Source of the DNA: Microbacterium bovistercoris
GTDB taxonomy: Bacteria; Actinomycetota; Actinomycetes; Actinomycetales; Microbacteriaceae
Direction of reading: 5' to 3'
DNA length: 64,000 nucleotides
NCBI RefSeq assembly: GCF_003387575.1
Contig: NZ_QUAB01000039.1
Location: 1 to 64,000, forward strand
Of this stretch, positions 53,356-63,260 are shown one piece after another. The notes under the pieces are model-generated. The model was not told the DNA's origin. It was given only the letters and a program-made list of their open reading frames with translations, and searched no databases. The position numbers and the translations under genes are program-made. Position 1 is the first letter of the stretch. Each line of letters begins with the position of its first letter.

Positions 53356-54816
53356 TCAGTGCGGGCGGATCAGCGCGGCCAGGCGCGCGACGGCCTCGTC
53401 GACGAGGGCGTCGTCGAGGTCGCCGTACCCGATGACGAGGGCCTCGGATGCCGGCGAGGCGACGACGTAGCGTGACAGCGCGGTGAGCGCCAGATCCTCT
53501 GGCGCGGCCGCGATCAGGTCGGCGGCGACGACGCCGGACGGCAACCCGAGCACCAGGTGCATGCCGGCTGCGATGCCGGACACCGGCAGTTCGGGCATCC
53601 GCTCTGCGAGCGCCGCGAGCAGGCGTTCCCGGCGCCGGCGGAAGCGCACTCGAGAGCGGCGCAGGTGCCGCTCCAGGTCGCCGCTGGAGATGAAGCGCGT
53701 GAGCGCGGCCTGATCGATCGTGGAGGGAGCGGGTGGGGCATCCGCGAGCGAGAGCCAGGGCGGCAGCACCGCCCAGCCGACGCCGAGCGCGGGCGAGACC
53801 GACTTCGAGAGCGAGCCGATCAGCACGACCCGATCCGGCGCGAGCCGCTGCAATGCGGCGATCGGCCGCCGGTCGTAGCGGAACTCGGCGTCGTAGTCGT
53901 CCTCGATGATGAGGCCGTCGGCCTCTCGCGCCCAGGAGACCAGGCGCTCACGGCGGGCCGGATGAAGTGCCGCGCCGAGCGGGAACTGGTGCGCGGGGGT
54001 CACCAGCGCAGCCCGCGCCCCGGTGCGCGCGGCCTCGTCCGCCAGGCGCTCCGTGTCGATCCCATCGGCGTCCACCGGAACCGGTACCGGCTCCAGGCCG
54101 TGCTGCCGAGCCACCTCGCGCAGTCGCGGCCAGCTCGGGTCCTCCACCAGCAGGCGCGTGTGCCCCCGCTCGTGCAACGCGGCCGCGATGAGCGCCATGC
54201 CGTCCGTCGCGCCGTGTGTGATCACGATGCGGGCCGCCTCGACGTCGATCAGCCGCGAGCGACCGAGGTATCCGGCGACCGCGGCTGCGGCGAGCGGATG
54301 CCCGAACGGGAAGGCGCTCGCGAGATCGCGGTCGGGCAGCGAGGCGAGGCCCTCGCGCAGCGCCGCCGTCCAGCGTGAGCGCGGCACGGCGTGCAGGTCG
54401 GGGATACCCGGCCGCAGGTCGAACCGCGGATGCTGCGGGGGAGCAGCCGGCGCGATCGCCGCGCCCGCGGCGGGGTCCTGCGCGACAGCACGCGCCGAGG
54501 TCGGCCGTGCAGCGTCCGCCCATCCGGCCGAGACCCGCGTCGCCGAACCGGTCCTGGCGTCCAGCACGCCCTCGGCGACCAGACGTCCATAGGTCTCGGT
54601 GACCACCCAGCGCGAGATCCCCAGCGCATCGGCGAGCACCCGGCTCGGCGGCAGCGCCGCGCCGGCCGGCAGGCGGCCGTCGGCGATCGCTTCGCGCAGC
54701 GCGTGCTCGAGCCGGTCGCGCAGTGCGGGCAGGCGGCCGGGGCCGGCGGCGTCCGCTGCGGCGGGCGCGAGATCCAGCAGGGTCTCCCACGCGAGAATTG
54801 GTCTGGTGTTCTGCAT
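53356..54816 (-). CDS. MocR/PdxR-type GntR regulator with aminotransferase-like domain
   Basis: The 486-residue protein has a GntR winged helix (about 28-95, ALREAIADGRLPAGAALPPS) joined to a fold I aminotransferase domain with the PLP Lys in LIGSLSKSVSPALGVGW and the Asp in IIEDDYDAEFRY. MocR proteins often regulate vitamin B6 or amino-acid genes and their divergent neighbour. ATG 54816 lies 9 nt after TACACT on the minus strand, so the leader is nearly absent. The long minus-strand frame beyond it is antisense to the next gene. Confidence 0.88.
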   Translation of the reverse strand: MQNTRPILAWETLLDLAPAAADAAGPGRLPALRDRLEHALREAIADGRLPAGAALPPSRVLADALGISRWVVTETYGRLVAEGVLDARTGSATRVSAGWADAARPTSARAVAQDPAAGAAIAPAAPPQHPRFDLRPGIPDLHAVPRSRWTAALREGLASLPDRDLASAFPFGHPLAAAAVAGYLGRSRLIDVEAARIVITHGATDGMALIAAALHERGHTRLLVEDPSWPRLREVARQHGLEPVPVPVDADGIDTERLADEAARTGARAALVTPAHQFPLGAALHPARRERLVSWAREADGLIIEDDYDAEFRYDRRPIAALQRLAPDRVVLIGSLSKSVSPALGVGWAVLPPWLSLADAPPAPSTIDQAALTRFISSGDLERHLRRSRVRFRRRRERLLAALAERMPELPVSGIAAGMHLVLGLPSGVVAADLIAAAPEDLALTALSRYVVASPASEALVIGYGDLDDALVDEAVARLAALIRPH

Positions 54817-54885
54817 TCTGATTGGAGTGTATGCCCGAACCGATCTCTTTCTAGCCTGGAGCTCACCGACGAAAGGGAAACCGAC

Positions 54886-55875
54886 ATGCAGTACCGCACC
54901 ATCTCCGACGGACGCACCTCGTTCGAGGTCTCGACCCTGTGCCTGGGCGCCATGAACTTCGGCACCCGCGTCGACGAGCAGACCTCGCGCGCCATCCTGG
55001 ATCGCTTCGTCGACGCCGGCGGCACGTTCATCGACACCGCGAACAACTACGCGATCTGGTCGGGCGGCACCGGCCGCGACAGTGAGGACCTGCTCGGCCG
55101 CTGGCTGAAGGACAGTGGCAACCGCGACAGCCTGCGCATCGCCACCAAGCTGGGTGCCGCGCCGCGCGACCCGGGCGTCCCGCTCACCGAGGACAACTTC
55201 GAGGGCCTGTCCGCCGAGGTCATCGCGCGGCAGGCGCCGGAGAGCGCCCGCCATCTCGGCGTCGATCACATCGACGTGCTCTACGGGCACGTCGACGACC
55301 GTGCGACCGATCCTGCCGAGACCGTCGCCGCCTTCGGCGAGCTGCAGCGCAGCGGCCTGGTCGGCATCACGGGCATCTCGAACATCGCCACCTGGCGCCT
55401 GGTCGAGGCGCGGCAGGAGGCGCAGCGGCAGGATGTCGCGCCCTACGGCCTGGTGCAGCAGCAGTACAGCTACCTGCATCCGGCGCCGAAGTACGGGCGC
55501 AACAACTTCGTCACGCCGGGAATGCTCGACTACGCGGCATCCACCGGCACGGCGGAGCGTCCGCCGCTGGCGCTCACGGTGTACTCACCCCTGCACCAGG
55601 GGGCGATCTCGCGGCTGAACCAGCCGATGTGGGGCGGTGTCGACCACCCCACCAGCCACGCCCGCCGCGCCCTGCTGCACGAGGTGGCCGCCGACATCGG
55701 CCGCACGCCCAACCAGGTCGCACTGGCCTGGCTGCTCGGCGGCGAGGTGCCGGTGATCCCGGTCGTCGGGGTGTCGAGCATCGCGCAGCTCGACGAGGTG
55801 CTCGGCGCCGCCGACGTCGTGCTCGATGACGACGTGCGCGCACAGCTCGACGCGGAGCCCGCCGACCCGCGCTGA
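54886..55875 (+). CDS. Aldo/keto reductase
   Basis: The 329-residue NADPH-dependent oxidoreductase has the AKR barrel and the catalytic tetrad: Asp in TFIDTANNYAIW, Tyr in the same segment, Lys in RIATKLG and His in LYGHVDD. GLVGITGISNIATWRL and the C-terminal PVVGVSSIAQLDEVL complete the cofactor site. It is divergent from the MocR gene and may be its target; if so it could act on a pyridoxal-type substrate, but that is inference. Confidence 0.88.
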   Translation: MQYRTISDGRTSFEVSTLCLGAMNFGTRVDEQTSRAILDRFVDAGGTFIDTANNYAIWSGGTGRDSEDLLGRWLKDSGNRDSLRIATKLGAAPRDPGVPLTEDNFEGLSAEVIARQAPESARHLGVDHIDVLYGHVDDRATDPAETVAAFGELQRSGLVGITGISNIATWRLVEARQEAQRQDVAPYGLVQQQYSYLHPAPKYGRNNFVTPGMLDYAASTGTAERPPLALTVYSPLHQGAISRLNQPMWGGVDHPTSHARRALLHEVAADIGRTPNQVALAWLLGGEVPVIPVVGVSSIAQLDEVLGAADVVLDDDVRAQLDAEPADPR

Positions 55876-55922
55876 TCACGCGATCGGATGCCGGATGCCA
55901 CGGGGCGTCCGGCCCCCGTCCG

Positions 55923-56315
55923 TCAGCGGGCGAAGGCGCCGTCGCGGGTGGAGACGATGTCCTTGCCGAGCGGCATCAGCGAGATGGGCACCAGTTTGAA
56001 GTCGGCGATCGCCATGGGGATGCCGATGATGGTGATGCACAGGGCGATGCCGGAGATGATGTGGGCGAGCGCAAGCCACCACCCGGCGAGGATGACCCAG
56101 ATCACGTTCCCGAGGAACGAGCCGACCCCGGCGGTCGGCTTCGCGACGATCGTGCGGCCGAACGGCCAGATCACGAAGCCGGCGGTGCGGAACGAGGCGA
56201 TCGCCCACGGGATCGTGATGATCGGGATGCACAGCAGGACCCCCGCGAGCACGTAGCCGAGGAACAGGCCGAAGCCGGCGAAGATCAGCCAGATGATGTT
56301 CAGCAGGGTGCGCAT
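55923..56315 (-). CDS. YccF family inner-membrane protein
   Basis: The 130-residue protein has two YccF domain repeats (IPIITIPWAIASFRTAGFVI and ITIIGIPMAIADFKLVPISL) with four hydrophobic segments. Its function is unknown. ATG 56315 gives the family N terminus MRTLLNIIWLIFAGFGLFLG; the longer frame overlaps the next gene. Confidence 0.85.
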   Translation of the reverse strand: MRTLLNIIWLIFAGFGLFLGYVLAGVLLCIPIITIPWAIASFRTAGFVIWPFGRTIVAKPTAGVGSFLGNVIWVILAGWWLALAHIISGIALCITIIGIPMAIADFKLVPISLMPLGKDIVSTRDGAFAR

Positions 56316-56367
56316 GCATCCATTCTCGTCGAGGCCGGCTGTGAGCCGGCGGAGGCGGCGATGGACC

Positions 56368-56808
56368 TCACCCGACGTCGCACTGGCAGAAGTCGGCGAG
56401 GCGGCGGGCCGGATGCTGCGGATCGGTGATGTCCACGATCGCATCCGCCGTGGTGTCGGCCAGATCGTCGTCGGTGGCGAGCCAGATGCGGAAGTGCCAC
56501 AGCCAGCGGGCGCGCCCGGCGAGCAGCGACCCGTCACCGGCGACGATCGTCACCGCATCCGCTCCCGCTGCCCGCAGCGGGGCGACGAGCTCGTCCCGCA
56601 GAGCCTCCTCGGACCTCCCGTCCTGTGCGGCGGACGACGCGAGCACGCCGCGCCTGGCGAAGGCGGCAGCGAGATCCTCGGCGAAGGCTGCCGAGAGTGC
56701 CGCATCCGGGCTCGCGACGGCCACCAGTCGCGCACCACCGCGACGACTACGCAGGAACTCGCCCGCGATCTCGTCGTGGACCGGCGATCCGGTGACTGTC
56801 CCGCTCAT
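56368..56808 (-). CDS. Degenerate P-loop kinase-like hypothetical protein
   Basis: The 146-residue protein follows the pattern of actinobacterial uridine/nucleoside-kinase-like proteins: a first strand and helix (RLVAVASPDAALSAAFAEDL) where the Walker A loop should be, DAVTIVAGDGSLLAGRARWL in place of the substrate strand, an LWHFRIWLATDD segment and an end IVDITDPQHPARR. The GxxxxGKS residues are missing, so ATP binding seems lost. It is an alignment by eye, not a proven homology. The protein ends in FCQCDVG. It sits alone between yccF and rraA-type genes. Confidence 0.55.
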   Translation of the reverse strand: MSGTVTGSPVHDEIAGEFLRSRRGGARLVAVASPDAALSAAFAEDLAAAFARRGVLASSAAQDGRSEEALRDELVAPLRAAGADAVTIVAGDGSLLAGRARWLWHFRIWLATDDDLADTTADAIVDITDPQHPARRLADFCQCDVG

Positions 56809-56842
56809 GTCCTCAGGCTACGCCGCACTGCGCCCGGCTGTG

Positions 56843-57307
56843 TCAGCGCTCGACGAGCACGCCGTCCTCGTCGGCGTACAGCCGGGCGCCGGGACGGAAC
56901 ACGACATCACCGAAGGACAGGACGACGTCCACCTCGCCGGTGCCGTCCTTGCGGCTCTTGCGCGGGTTGGTGCCGAGCGCCTTCACGCCCAGCGGCATGC
57001 GTCCGATCGCGACGCTGTCGCGCACGCAGCCGTGGATGACGACGCCGGCCCACCCGTTGTCCACGGCCAGCTGCGCGATCATGTCGCCCATCAGCGCTGT
57101 GACGAGCGAGCCGGCGCCGTCGACGACGAGCACGGCACCGTCGCCCGGGGTCGACAGCAGGCCTTTGAGCAGCGAGTTGTCCTGGAAGCAGCGCACCGTG
57201 CGGATCGGCCCCTCGAAAGCCGTCACGCCGCCGAAGGAGCGCAGCTGCAGGGGGAGCGACTGCAGGGCGTCGCCGTGCTCGTCGTAGAGGTCTGCGGTAG
57301 AGGTCAT
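56843..57307 (-). CDS. rraA: RraA-like protein (RNase E inhibitor / 4-hydroxy-4-methyl-2-oxoglutarate aldolase family)
   Basis: The 154-residue protein matches RraA/MenG-like family motifs: TADLYDEHGDALQSLPLQLR, GDMIAQLAVDNGWAGVVIHG, CVRDSVAIG. Members either bind and inhibit RNase E or act as HMG/oxaloacetate aldolases; the Arg/Asp metal-site residues (GCVRD) are kept. ATG 57307 overlaps the end of the TetR gene by 4 bp, so it is translationally coupled to a regulator. Confidence 0.85.
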   Translation of the reverse strand: MTSTADLYDEHGDALQSLPLQLRSFGGVTAFEGPIRTVRCFQDNSLLKGLLSTPGDGAVLVVDGAGSLVTALMGDMIAQLAVDNGWAGVVIHGCVRDSVAIGRMPLGVKALGTNPRKSRKDGTGEVDVVLSFGDVVFRPGARLYADEDGVLVER

Positions 57308-57924
57308 GAGGGGTTCCTGTCCGGTTTCGTGTAGCCGACCTGCGTGAGCACCCTGGTCAGATACTCGTCGATCCGGGCGGCGCTCTCGTCGTCGGGGTGG
57401 GTCGTCAGATGCTGCAGGATCGCCCCGGCGAGGATGTCGGCGATCGCATCGATGTCGGCGTCCTCGGGGAGCTGCCCGACGGCCTGCGCGCGCCGCAGCG
57501 CCTCGCGCTCGGCGTGCTGGCGGCGAGGCGATTCCGCGGCGCGGTAGGCGGGGAGCAGTTCTGGCAGGTCGTCGATCGATGCGAACAGCCGGCGCAGCAG
57601 TCTGCGATTGCGAGGGTCGCTCAGGTGCAGCGCCCACGAGGCGAGCATCGTCGCGGCATCGGGCCAGTCGAGCAGCCGCTCGTCGTCCACCGCCTGCGCG
57701 CCCGAGACCGCCGCGAGCAGGAGCGCGGACTTGTCCGGGAATCGCCGGTAGATGGTGGTCTTGCCCACTCCGGCGCGACGTGCGACCTTCTCCAGGCTGA
57801 GGTCGGCGACGCCGTGCTCGATGAGCAGGTCGATGGGGGTCTGGCCGCGCTGATCGCGCAGCGCGTCGCGGCAACGGCGGAGCGGGGTACGTCGAACTGC
57901 TGTCCTGAACGCACCCCGCCCCAC
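57304..57924 (-). CDS. TetR family transcriptional regulator
   Basis: The 206-residue protein has the TetR HTH (LSLEKVARRAGVGKTTIYRR) and a C-terminal TetR ligand domain. The N terminus is unusual: GTG 57924 lies 12 bp after the aceA stop and has no Shine-Dalgarno, and the first helix reads TPIDLLIEHG rather than the common ILDAALELLAEHG. It may therefore be translated by reinitiation after aceA. It forms an overlapping pair with the RraA-like gene. Confidence 0.8.
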   Translation of the reverse strand: MGRGAFRTAVRRTPLRRCRDALRDQRGQTPIDLLIEHGVADLSLEKVARRAGVGKTTIYRRFPDKSALLLAAVSGAQAVDDERLLDWPDAATMLASWALHLSDPRNRRLLRRLFASIDDLPELLPAYRAAESPRRQHAEREALRRAQAVGQLPEDADIDAIADILAGAILQHLTTHPDDESAARIDEYLTRVLTQVGYTKPDRNPS

Positions 57925-57936
57925 CGGCCGGTCATC

Positions 57937-59532
57937 TCAGCTGAACTGGTTCATCGTGTTGTGCTGGCCGCCCGCCTTCAGGGCGGCGTCGCCGGCGAAG
58001 TACTCCTTGTGGTTGTCGCCGATGTCGCTGCCGGCCATGTTCTGGTGCTTGACGGTCGCGATTCCGCCGCGGATCTCGCGGCGCTGCACGCCCTTCACGT
58101 AGGCGAGCATCCCCTCGTCGCCGAAGTAGCCCTTGGCCAGGTCATCGGTCGACAGTGCCGCCGTGTGGTAGGTCGGCAGCGTGATGAGGTGGTGGAAGAT
58201 CCCCGCGCGTGCGGATCCGTCGCGCTGGAAGGTACGGATCTTCTCGTCGGCCTGGCGCGCGAGCTCGGTGTCGTCGTACTCGACGCTCATCAGCCGATCG
58301 CGGTCGTAGCCCGAGACGTCCTCGCCCAGCTCGGCGAGCGCGTCGTACGCCTGCTGGCGGAAGTTCAGCGTCCAGTTGAACGAGGGGCTGTTGTTGTAGA
58401 CCAGCTTCGCGTCCGGGATCTCCGCGCGAATCGCGTCGACCATGCCGGCGATCTGCTCCACGTGCGGCTTCTCGGTCTCGATCCACAGCAGGTCGGCGCC
58501 GTTGCGCAGCGAGGTGATGCAGTCCAGCACGACGCGCTCCTCGCCGGTGCCCTTGCGGAACTGGTAGAGGTTGCTGGCGAGGCGCTTCGGCCGCAGCAGC
58601 TTGCCGTCGCGCTTGATGATCACGTCGCCGTTTCCGAGATCGCCCTCGGCGATCTCCTCGACGTCGAGGAACGAGTTGTACTGGTCGCCCAGGTCACCCG
58701 GATGCTGCGAGACGGCGAGCTTCTGGGTGAGGCCGGCGCCGAGCGAGTCGGTGCGGGCGACGATGATGCCGTTGTCGATGCCGAGCTCGAGGAAGGCGTA
58801 GCGGACCGCGTTGATCTTCGCGAGGAAGTCCTCGTGCGGCACGGTGACCTTGCCGTCCTGGTGGCCGCACTGCTTCTCGTCCGAGACCTGGTTCTCGATC
58901 TGGATGGCGCACGCGCCCGCCTCGATCATCTTCTTCGCCAGCAGGTACGTGGCCTCGGGGTTGCCGAAGCCGGCGTCGATGTCGGCGATGATCGGCACGA
59001 CGTGCGTCTCGTACTCGTCGATCTGCGACTGGATGAACTCGGCCCCGGTCTCGTCGCCGGCGGCACGTGCGGCATCCAGCTGGGTGAAGAGCAGGTCGAG
59101 CTCACGGGCGTCGGCCTGACGGAGGAACGTGTAGAGCTCCTCGATCAGGGCGGGAACGGCCGTCTTCTCGTGCATCGACTGGTCGGGCAGCGGGCCGAAC
59201 TCCGAGCGCAGGGCCGCGACCATCCACCCGGAGAGGTACAGGTAGCGCTTGTTCGTGGACTTCAGGTGCTTCTTGATCGAGATGAGCTTCTGCTGTCCGA
59301 CGAAGCCGTGCCAGACGCCGAGCGACTGGGTGTAGACGGACGAGTCGGCGTCGTACTCGGCCATGTCGCGGCGCATGATGCCGGCGGTGTACTGAGCGAT
59401 CTCGAGCCCGGTGCGGAACCGGTTCTGCGCACGCATCCGTGCAGCTGACTCGGGGTCGATGGCGTCCCAGGGGGAGCCGTTCTGCTGCTTCAGCGCCTGG
59501 ATGGCCTCGATGTCGTCCTGGTAGCGGGTCAT
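57937..59532 (-). CDS. aceA: Isocitrate lyase (long form)
   Basis: The 531-residue enzyme cleaves isocitrate to glyoxylate and succinate, the first step of the glyoxylate shunt. The catalytic Cys lies in DEKQCGHQDGKVTVPHEDF. The KQCGH variant and the length fit the longer (about 530-residue) bacterial subfamily rather than the 430-residue E. coli type. ATG 59532 is preceded by AAGGA; the frame continuing through aceB is not real. It is 39 bp downstream of aceB on the same strand. Confidence 0.94.
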   Translation of the reverse strand: MTRYQDDIEAIQALKQQNGSPWDAIDPESAARMRAQNRFRTGLEIAQYTAGIMRRDMAEYDADSSVYTQSLGVWHGFVGQQKLISIKKHLKSTNKRYLYLSGWMVAALRSEFGPLPDQSMHEKTAVPALIEELYTFLRQADARELDLLFTQLDAARAAGDETGAEFIQSQIDEYETHVVPIIADIDAGFGNPEATYLLAKKMIEAGACAIQIENQVSDEKQCGHQDGKVTVPHEDFLAKINAVRYAFLELGIDNGIIVARTDSLGAGLTQKLAVSQHPGDLGDQYNSFLDVEEIAEGDLGNGDVIIKRDGKLLRPKRLASNLYQFRKGTGEERVVLDCITSLRNGADLLWIETEKPHVEQIAGMVDAIRAEIPDAKLVYNNSPSFNWTLNFRQQAYDALAELGEDVSGYDRDRLMSVEYDDTELARQADEKIRTFQRDGSARAGIFHHLITLPTYHTAALSTDDLAKGYFGDEGMLAYVKGVQRREIRGGIATVKHQNMAGSDIGDNHKEYFAGDAALKAGGQHNTMNQFS

Positions 59533-59570
59533 TTCTCTGTCCTTCTTTGGGGAGGCGGATGTTCGGGTGG

Positions 59571-61205
<1,635 letters not shown>

Positions 61206-61290
61206 GACCGTGGTCCTCTCTGTGCTGCCGGTGGTGGCTTGACATCCACTCTGGGAGAAGTTCCGGGCTTCGCCTGACCATTCCGGGTGT

Positions 61291-61325
61291 GAAGTTTGCT
61301 CGAATTTCTATTTTTGTGACAGAAT
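61291..61325 (+). promoter_or_regulatory. Promoter and possible RamB-type site upstream of the ScfR gene
   Basis: TTGCTC (61296-61301) and CAGAAT (61320-61325) are 18 bp apart, and the ATG (61333) follows 7 nt later, so the mRNA is leaderless. GAAGTTTGC (61291-61299) resembles half of the corynebacterial RamB motif (AA(A/G)ACTTTGCAAA) and overlaps the -35, which would fit autorepression. No aceB promoter was assigned. Confidence 0.5.
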
Positions 61326-61332
61326 CGCGGCC

Positions 61333-62784
61333 ATGGCCACCACGGATGCCGTAGAAGAGACCGACGCCCTCACGATCGGGAGGCGCATCCGACAGCTGCG
61401 CACGGCGCGCGGGATGACGCTCGAAGAACTGGCATCCGCGGTCGACCGCGCGCCCAGCCAGCTGTCCATGGTCGAGACCGGCAAGCGCGAGCCGAAGCTC
61501 ACGCAGTTGCAGGCGATCGCGCGGGCGCTGGACACCACGATCGACGCGCTGCTCGAGGGCGAGCCGCTCGACGAGCGCAGCACGATGGAGATCGCTCTGG
61601 AGCGTGCGATGAAGGGGCAGACGTTCCGCGCCCTCGGCATCCCGTCGTTCCGGATCGGCAAGTCGGTGCCGGATGACGCGCTCGCCGCGATGCTCGCCCT
61701 GCACGGCGAGATCGAGCGGCTGCGGGACGAGCGCGCGGCGACGCCGGAGGAGGCCCGCCGCGCCAACGTCGAGCTGCGGCATCTGATGCGCACGCAGGAC
61801 AACTACTTCGAGCCCCTCGAAGCGGCTGCGCGCCGGATCCTGGACGCCGTCGGGCATCCGGGCGGCCCGCTCACGCAGCGCACCGCGTCCGAGATCGCCG
61901 CGCACCTCGGCTTCACGCTGCACTATGCGCCCGACCTGCCGCAGTCCACGCGCAGCGTGGCCGACCTGGCGAACGGCCGGCTCTACCTGTCCAGCAGCGT
62001 GCCGGCCAAGGGCGACGCGCGCACTGCCGTGCTGCAGGCGCTGAGCAGCCGCATCCTGGGCCATGCCGAGCCGCGCAGTTATGCGGAGTTCCTGCGCCAG
62101 CGGGTGGAGACGAACTATCTCACCGGGGCCCTGCTGATTCCGGAAGCACACGTCGTGCCGGTGCTGCAGGATGCCAAGGCGCGGCGCGCGATCTCGATCG
62201 AGGACCTCCGTGACACCTACTCGGTGTCGTACGAGACCGCCGCGCACCGGTTCACGAACGTGGCCACGCGGCACCTCGGCATCCCGGTGCACTTCCTGAA
62301 GGTGCACGAGTCCGGCACGATCACGAAGGCCTACGAGAACGACGACGTGAACTTCCCGACCGACCGGCTCGGCGCGATCGAGGGGCAGATGTGCTGCCGG
62401 CGTTGGACCAGCCGCGAGGTGTTCGAGGTCGAGGACCGGTTCAACCCGTACTACCAGTACACCGACACCGGGAACGGAACCTACTGGTGCACCGCGCGCG
62501 TGGAGCCCTCCAGTGAGGGGCTGCACTCGGTGAGCGTCGGGGTGCGGTTCGATGACACGAAGTGGTTCGTCGGACGGGACACGCCCAACAGGGGCGTGTC
62601 GAAGCACTCGGTCGAGGTGTGCTGCCGCCGGGCGCCGGCCGAGCTCGAGGAGCGCTGGCGCACGCAGTCCTGGCCGAACGTGCGCACCCCGCGCACGCTG
62701 CTCGCGACCCTGCCCACCGGTGCCTTCCCCGGGGTCGACACGACGGACGTGTACGAGTTCCTGGAGGCGCACGCGCCGGCGTGA
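61333..62784 (+). CDS. XRE-family short-chain fatty acyl regulator (ScfR/RamB type)
   Basis: The 483-residue protein has an N-terminal Xre HTH (IGRRIRQLRTARGMTLEELA), an IrrE/DUF955-like middle domain, and a C-terminal DUF2083-type domain with GQMCCRRWTSREVFEVEDRF and two Cys in VEVCCRRAPAEL. Relatives (RamB in Corynebacterium, PrpR/ScfR) control acetate and propionate genes, including aceA and aceB, which lie directly divergent. It probably senses an acyl-CoA. Confidence 0.88.
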   Translation: MATTDAVEETDALTIGRRIRQLRTARGMTLEELASAVDRAPSQLSMVETGKREPKLTQLQAIARALDTTIDALLEGEPLDERSTMEIALERAMKGQTFRALGIPSFRIGKSVPDDALAAMLALHGEIERLRDERAATPEEARRANVELRHLMRTQDNYFEPLEAAARRILDAVGHPGGPLTQRTASEIAAHLGFTLHYAPDLPQSTRSVADLANGRLYLSSSVPAKGDARTAVLQALSSRILGHAEPRSYAEFLRQRVETNYLTGALLIPEAHVVPVLQDAKARRAISIEDLRDTYSVSYETAAHRFTNVATRHLGIPVHFLKVHESGTITKAYENDDVNFPTDRLGAIEGQMCCRRWTSREVFEVEDRFNPYYQYTDTGNGTYWCTARVEPSSEGLHSVSVGVRFDDTKWFVGRDTPNRGVSKHSVEVCCRRAPAELEERWRTQSWPNVRTPRTLLATLPTGAFPGVDTTDVYEFLEAHAPA

Positions 62785-62794
62785 GGCAGGAGGA

Positions 62795-62821
62795 TGTCGA
62801 TTGACCCTGGCCCCGATCGTC
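62795..62821 (+). promoter_or_regulatory. ECF42-type promoter before the YCII gene
   Basis: TGTCGA at 62795-62800 and CGTC at 62818-62821 are separated by 17 bp. This fits the ECF42 promoter pattern as I recall it (TGTCGA at -35, CG(A/T)C at -10), directly upstream of the YCII and sigma gene. It suggests positive autoregulation. Start site near 62828. Confidence 0.6.
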
Positions 62822-62879
62822 TTCACAGTGGATGTGCGGAGAGACGCTCCGAGCGACGCATCCCGATGAAGGGAAGATC

Positions 62880-63260
62880 ATGCGATACACGATCCTGCTG
62901 CACTACCCCGAGCCGGGCGGGGACTTCGTGCTCGATGACGAGGCCATGGCCGCAGGGCAGCGCGCCTTCGCCGCCTACGCGCAGACACTGCACGATGCGG
63001 AGGTGCTGCTGTCGGGAGAGGTTCTGCAGCCGTCGGTTGTCACGACCACACTGCGGATGGACGGCGACGAGCTTCGGGTGCAGGACGGCCCGTTCGTCGA
63101 CTCGAAGGAGCAGCTCGGTGGCACCTTCGTGATCGATGTCGCCGATCTCGACGAGGCGATCGGGTGGGCGCGCAAGGCGCCGTCGATCGCGTGGGGTGCG
63201 GTCGAGGTCCGTCCGGGCGCGACCCACGTCGTGGACGGCGAGTGGCAGCCGAACGCGTGA
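62880..63260 (+). CDS. YCII-related (DGPF) domain protein
   Basis: The 126-residue protein is a ferredoxin-like YCII/DGPF family member with the eponymous motif QDGPFVDSKEQLGG. DGPF proteins are the conserved partners of ECF42 sigma factors; their function is unknown. ATG 62880 with AGGGAAG is chosen over the longer frame to 62832. It overlaps the sigma factor by 4 bp. Confidence 0.88.
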   Translation: MRYTILLHYPEPGGDFVLDDEAMAAGQRAFAAYAQTLHDAEVLLSGEVLQPSVVTTTLRMDGDELRVQDGPFVDSKEQLGGTFVIDVADLDEAIGWARKAPSIAWGAVEVRPGATHVVDGEWQPNA

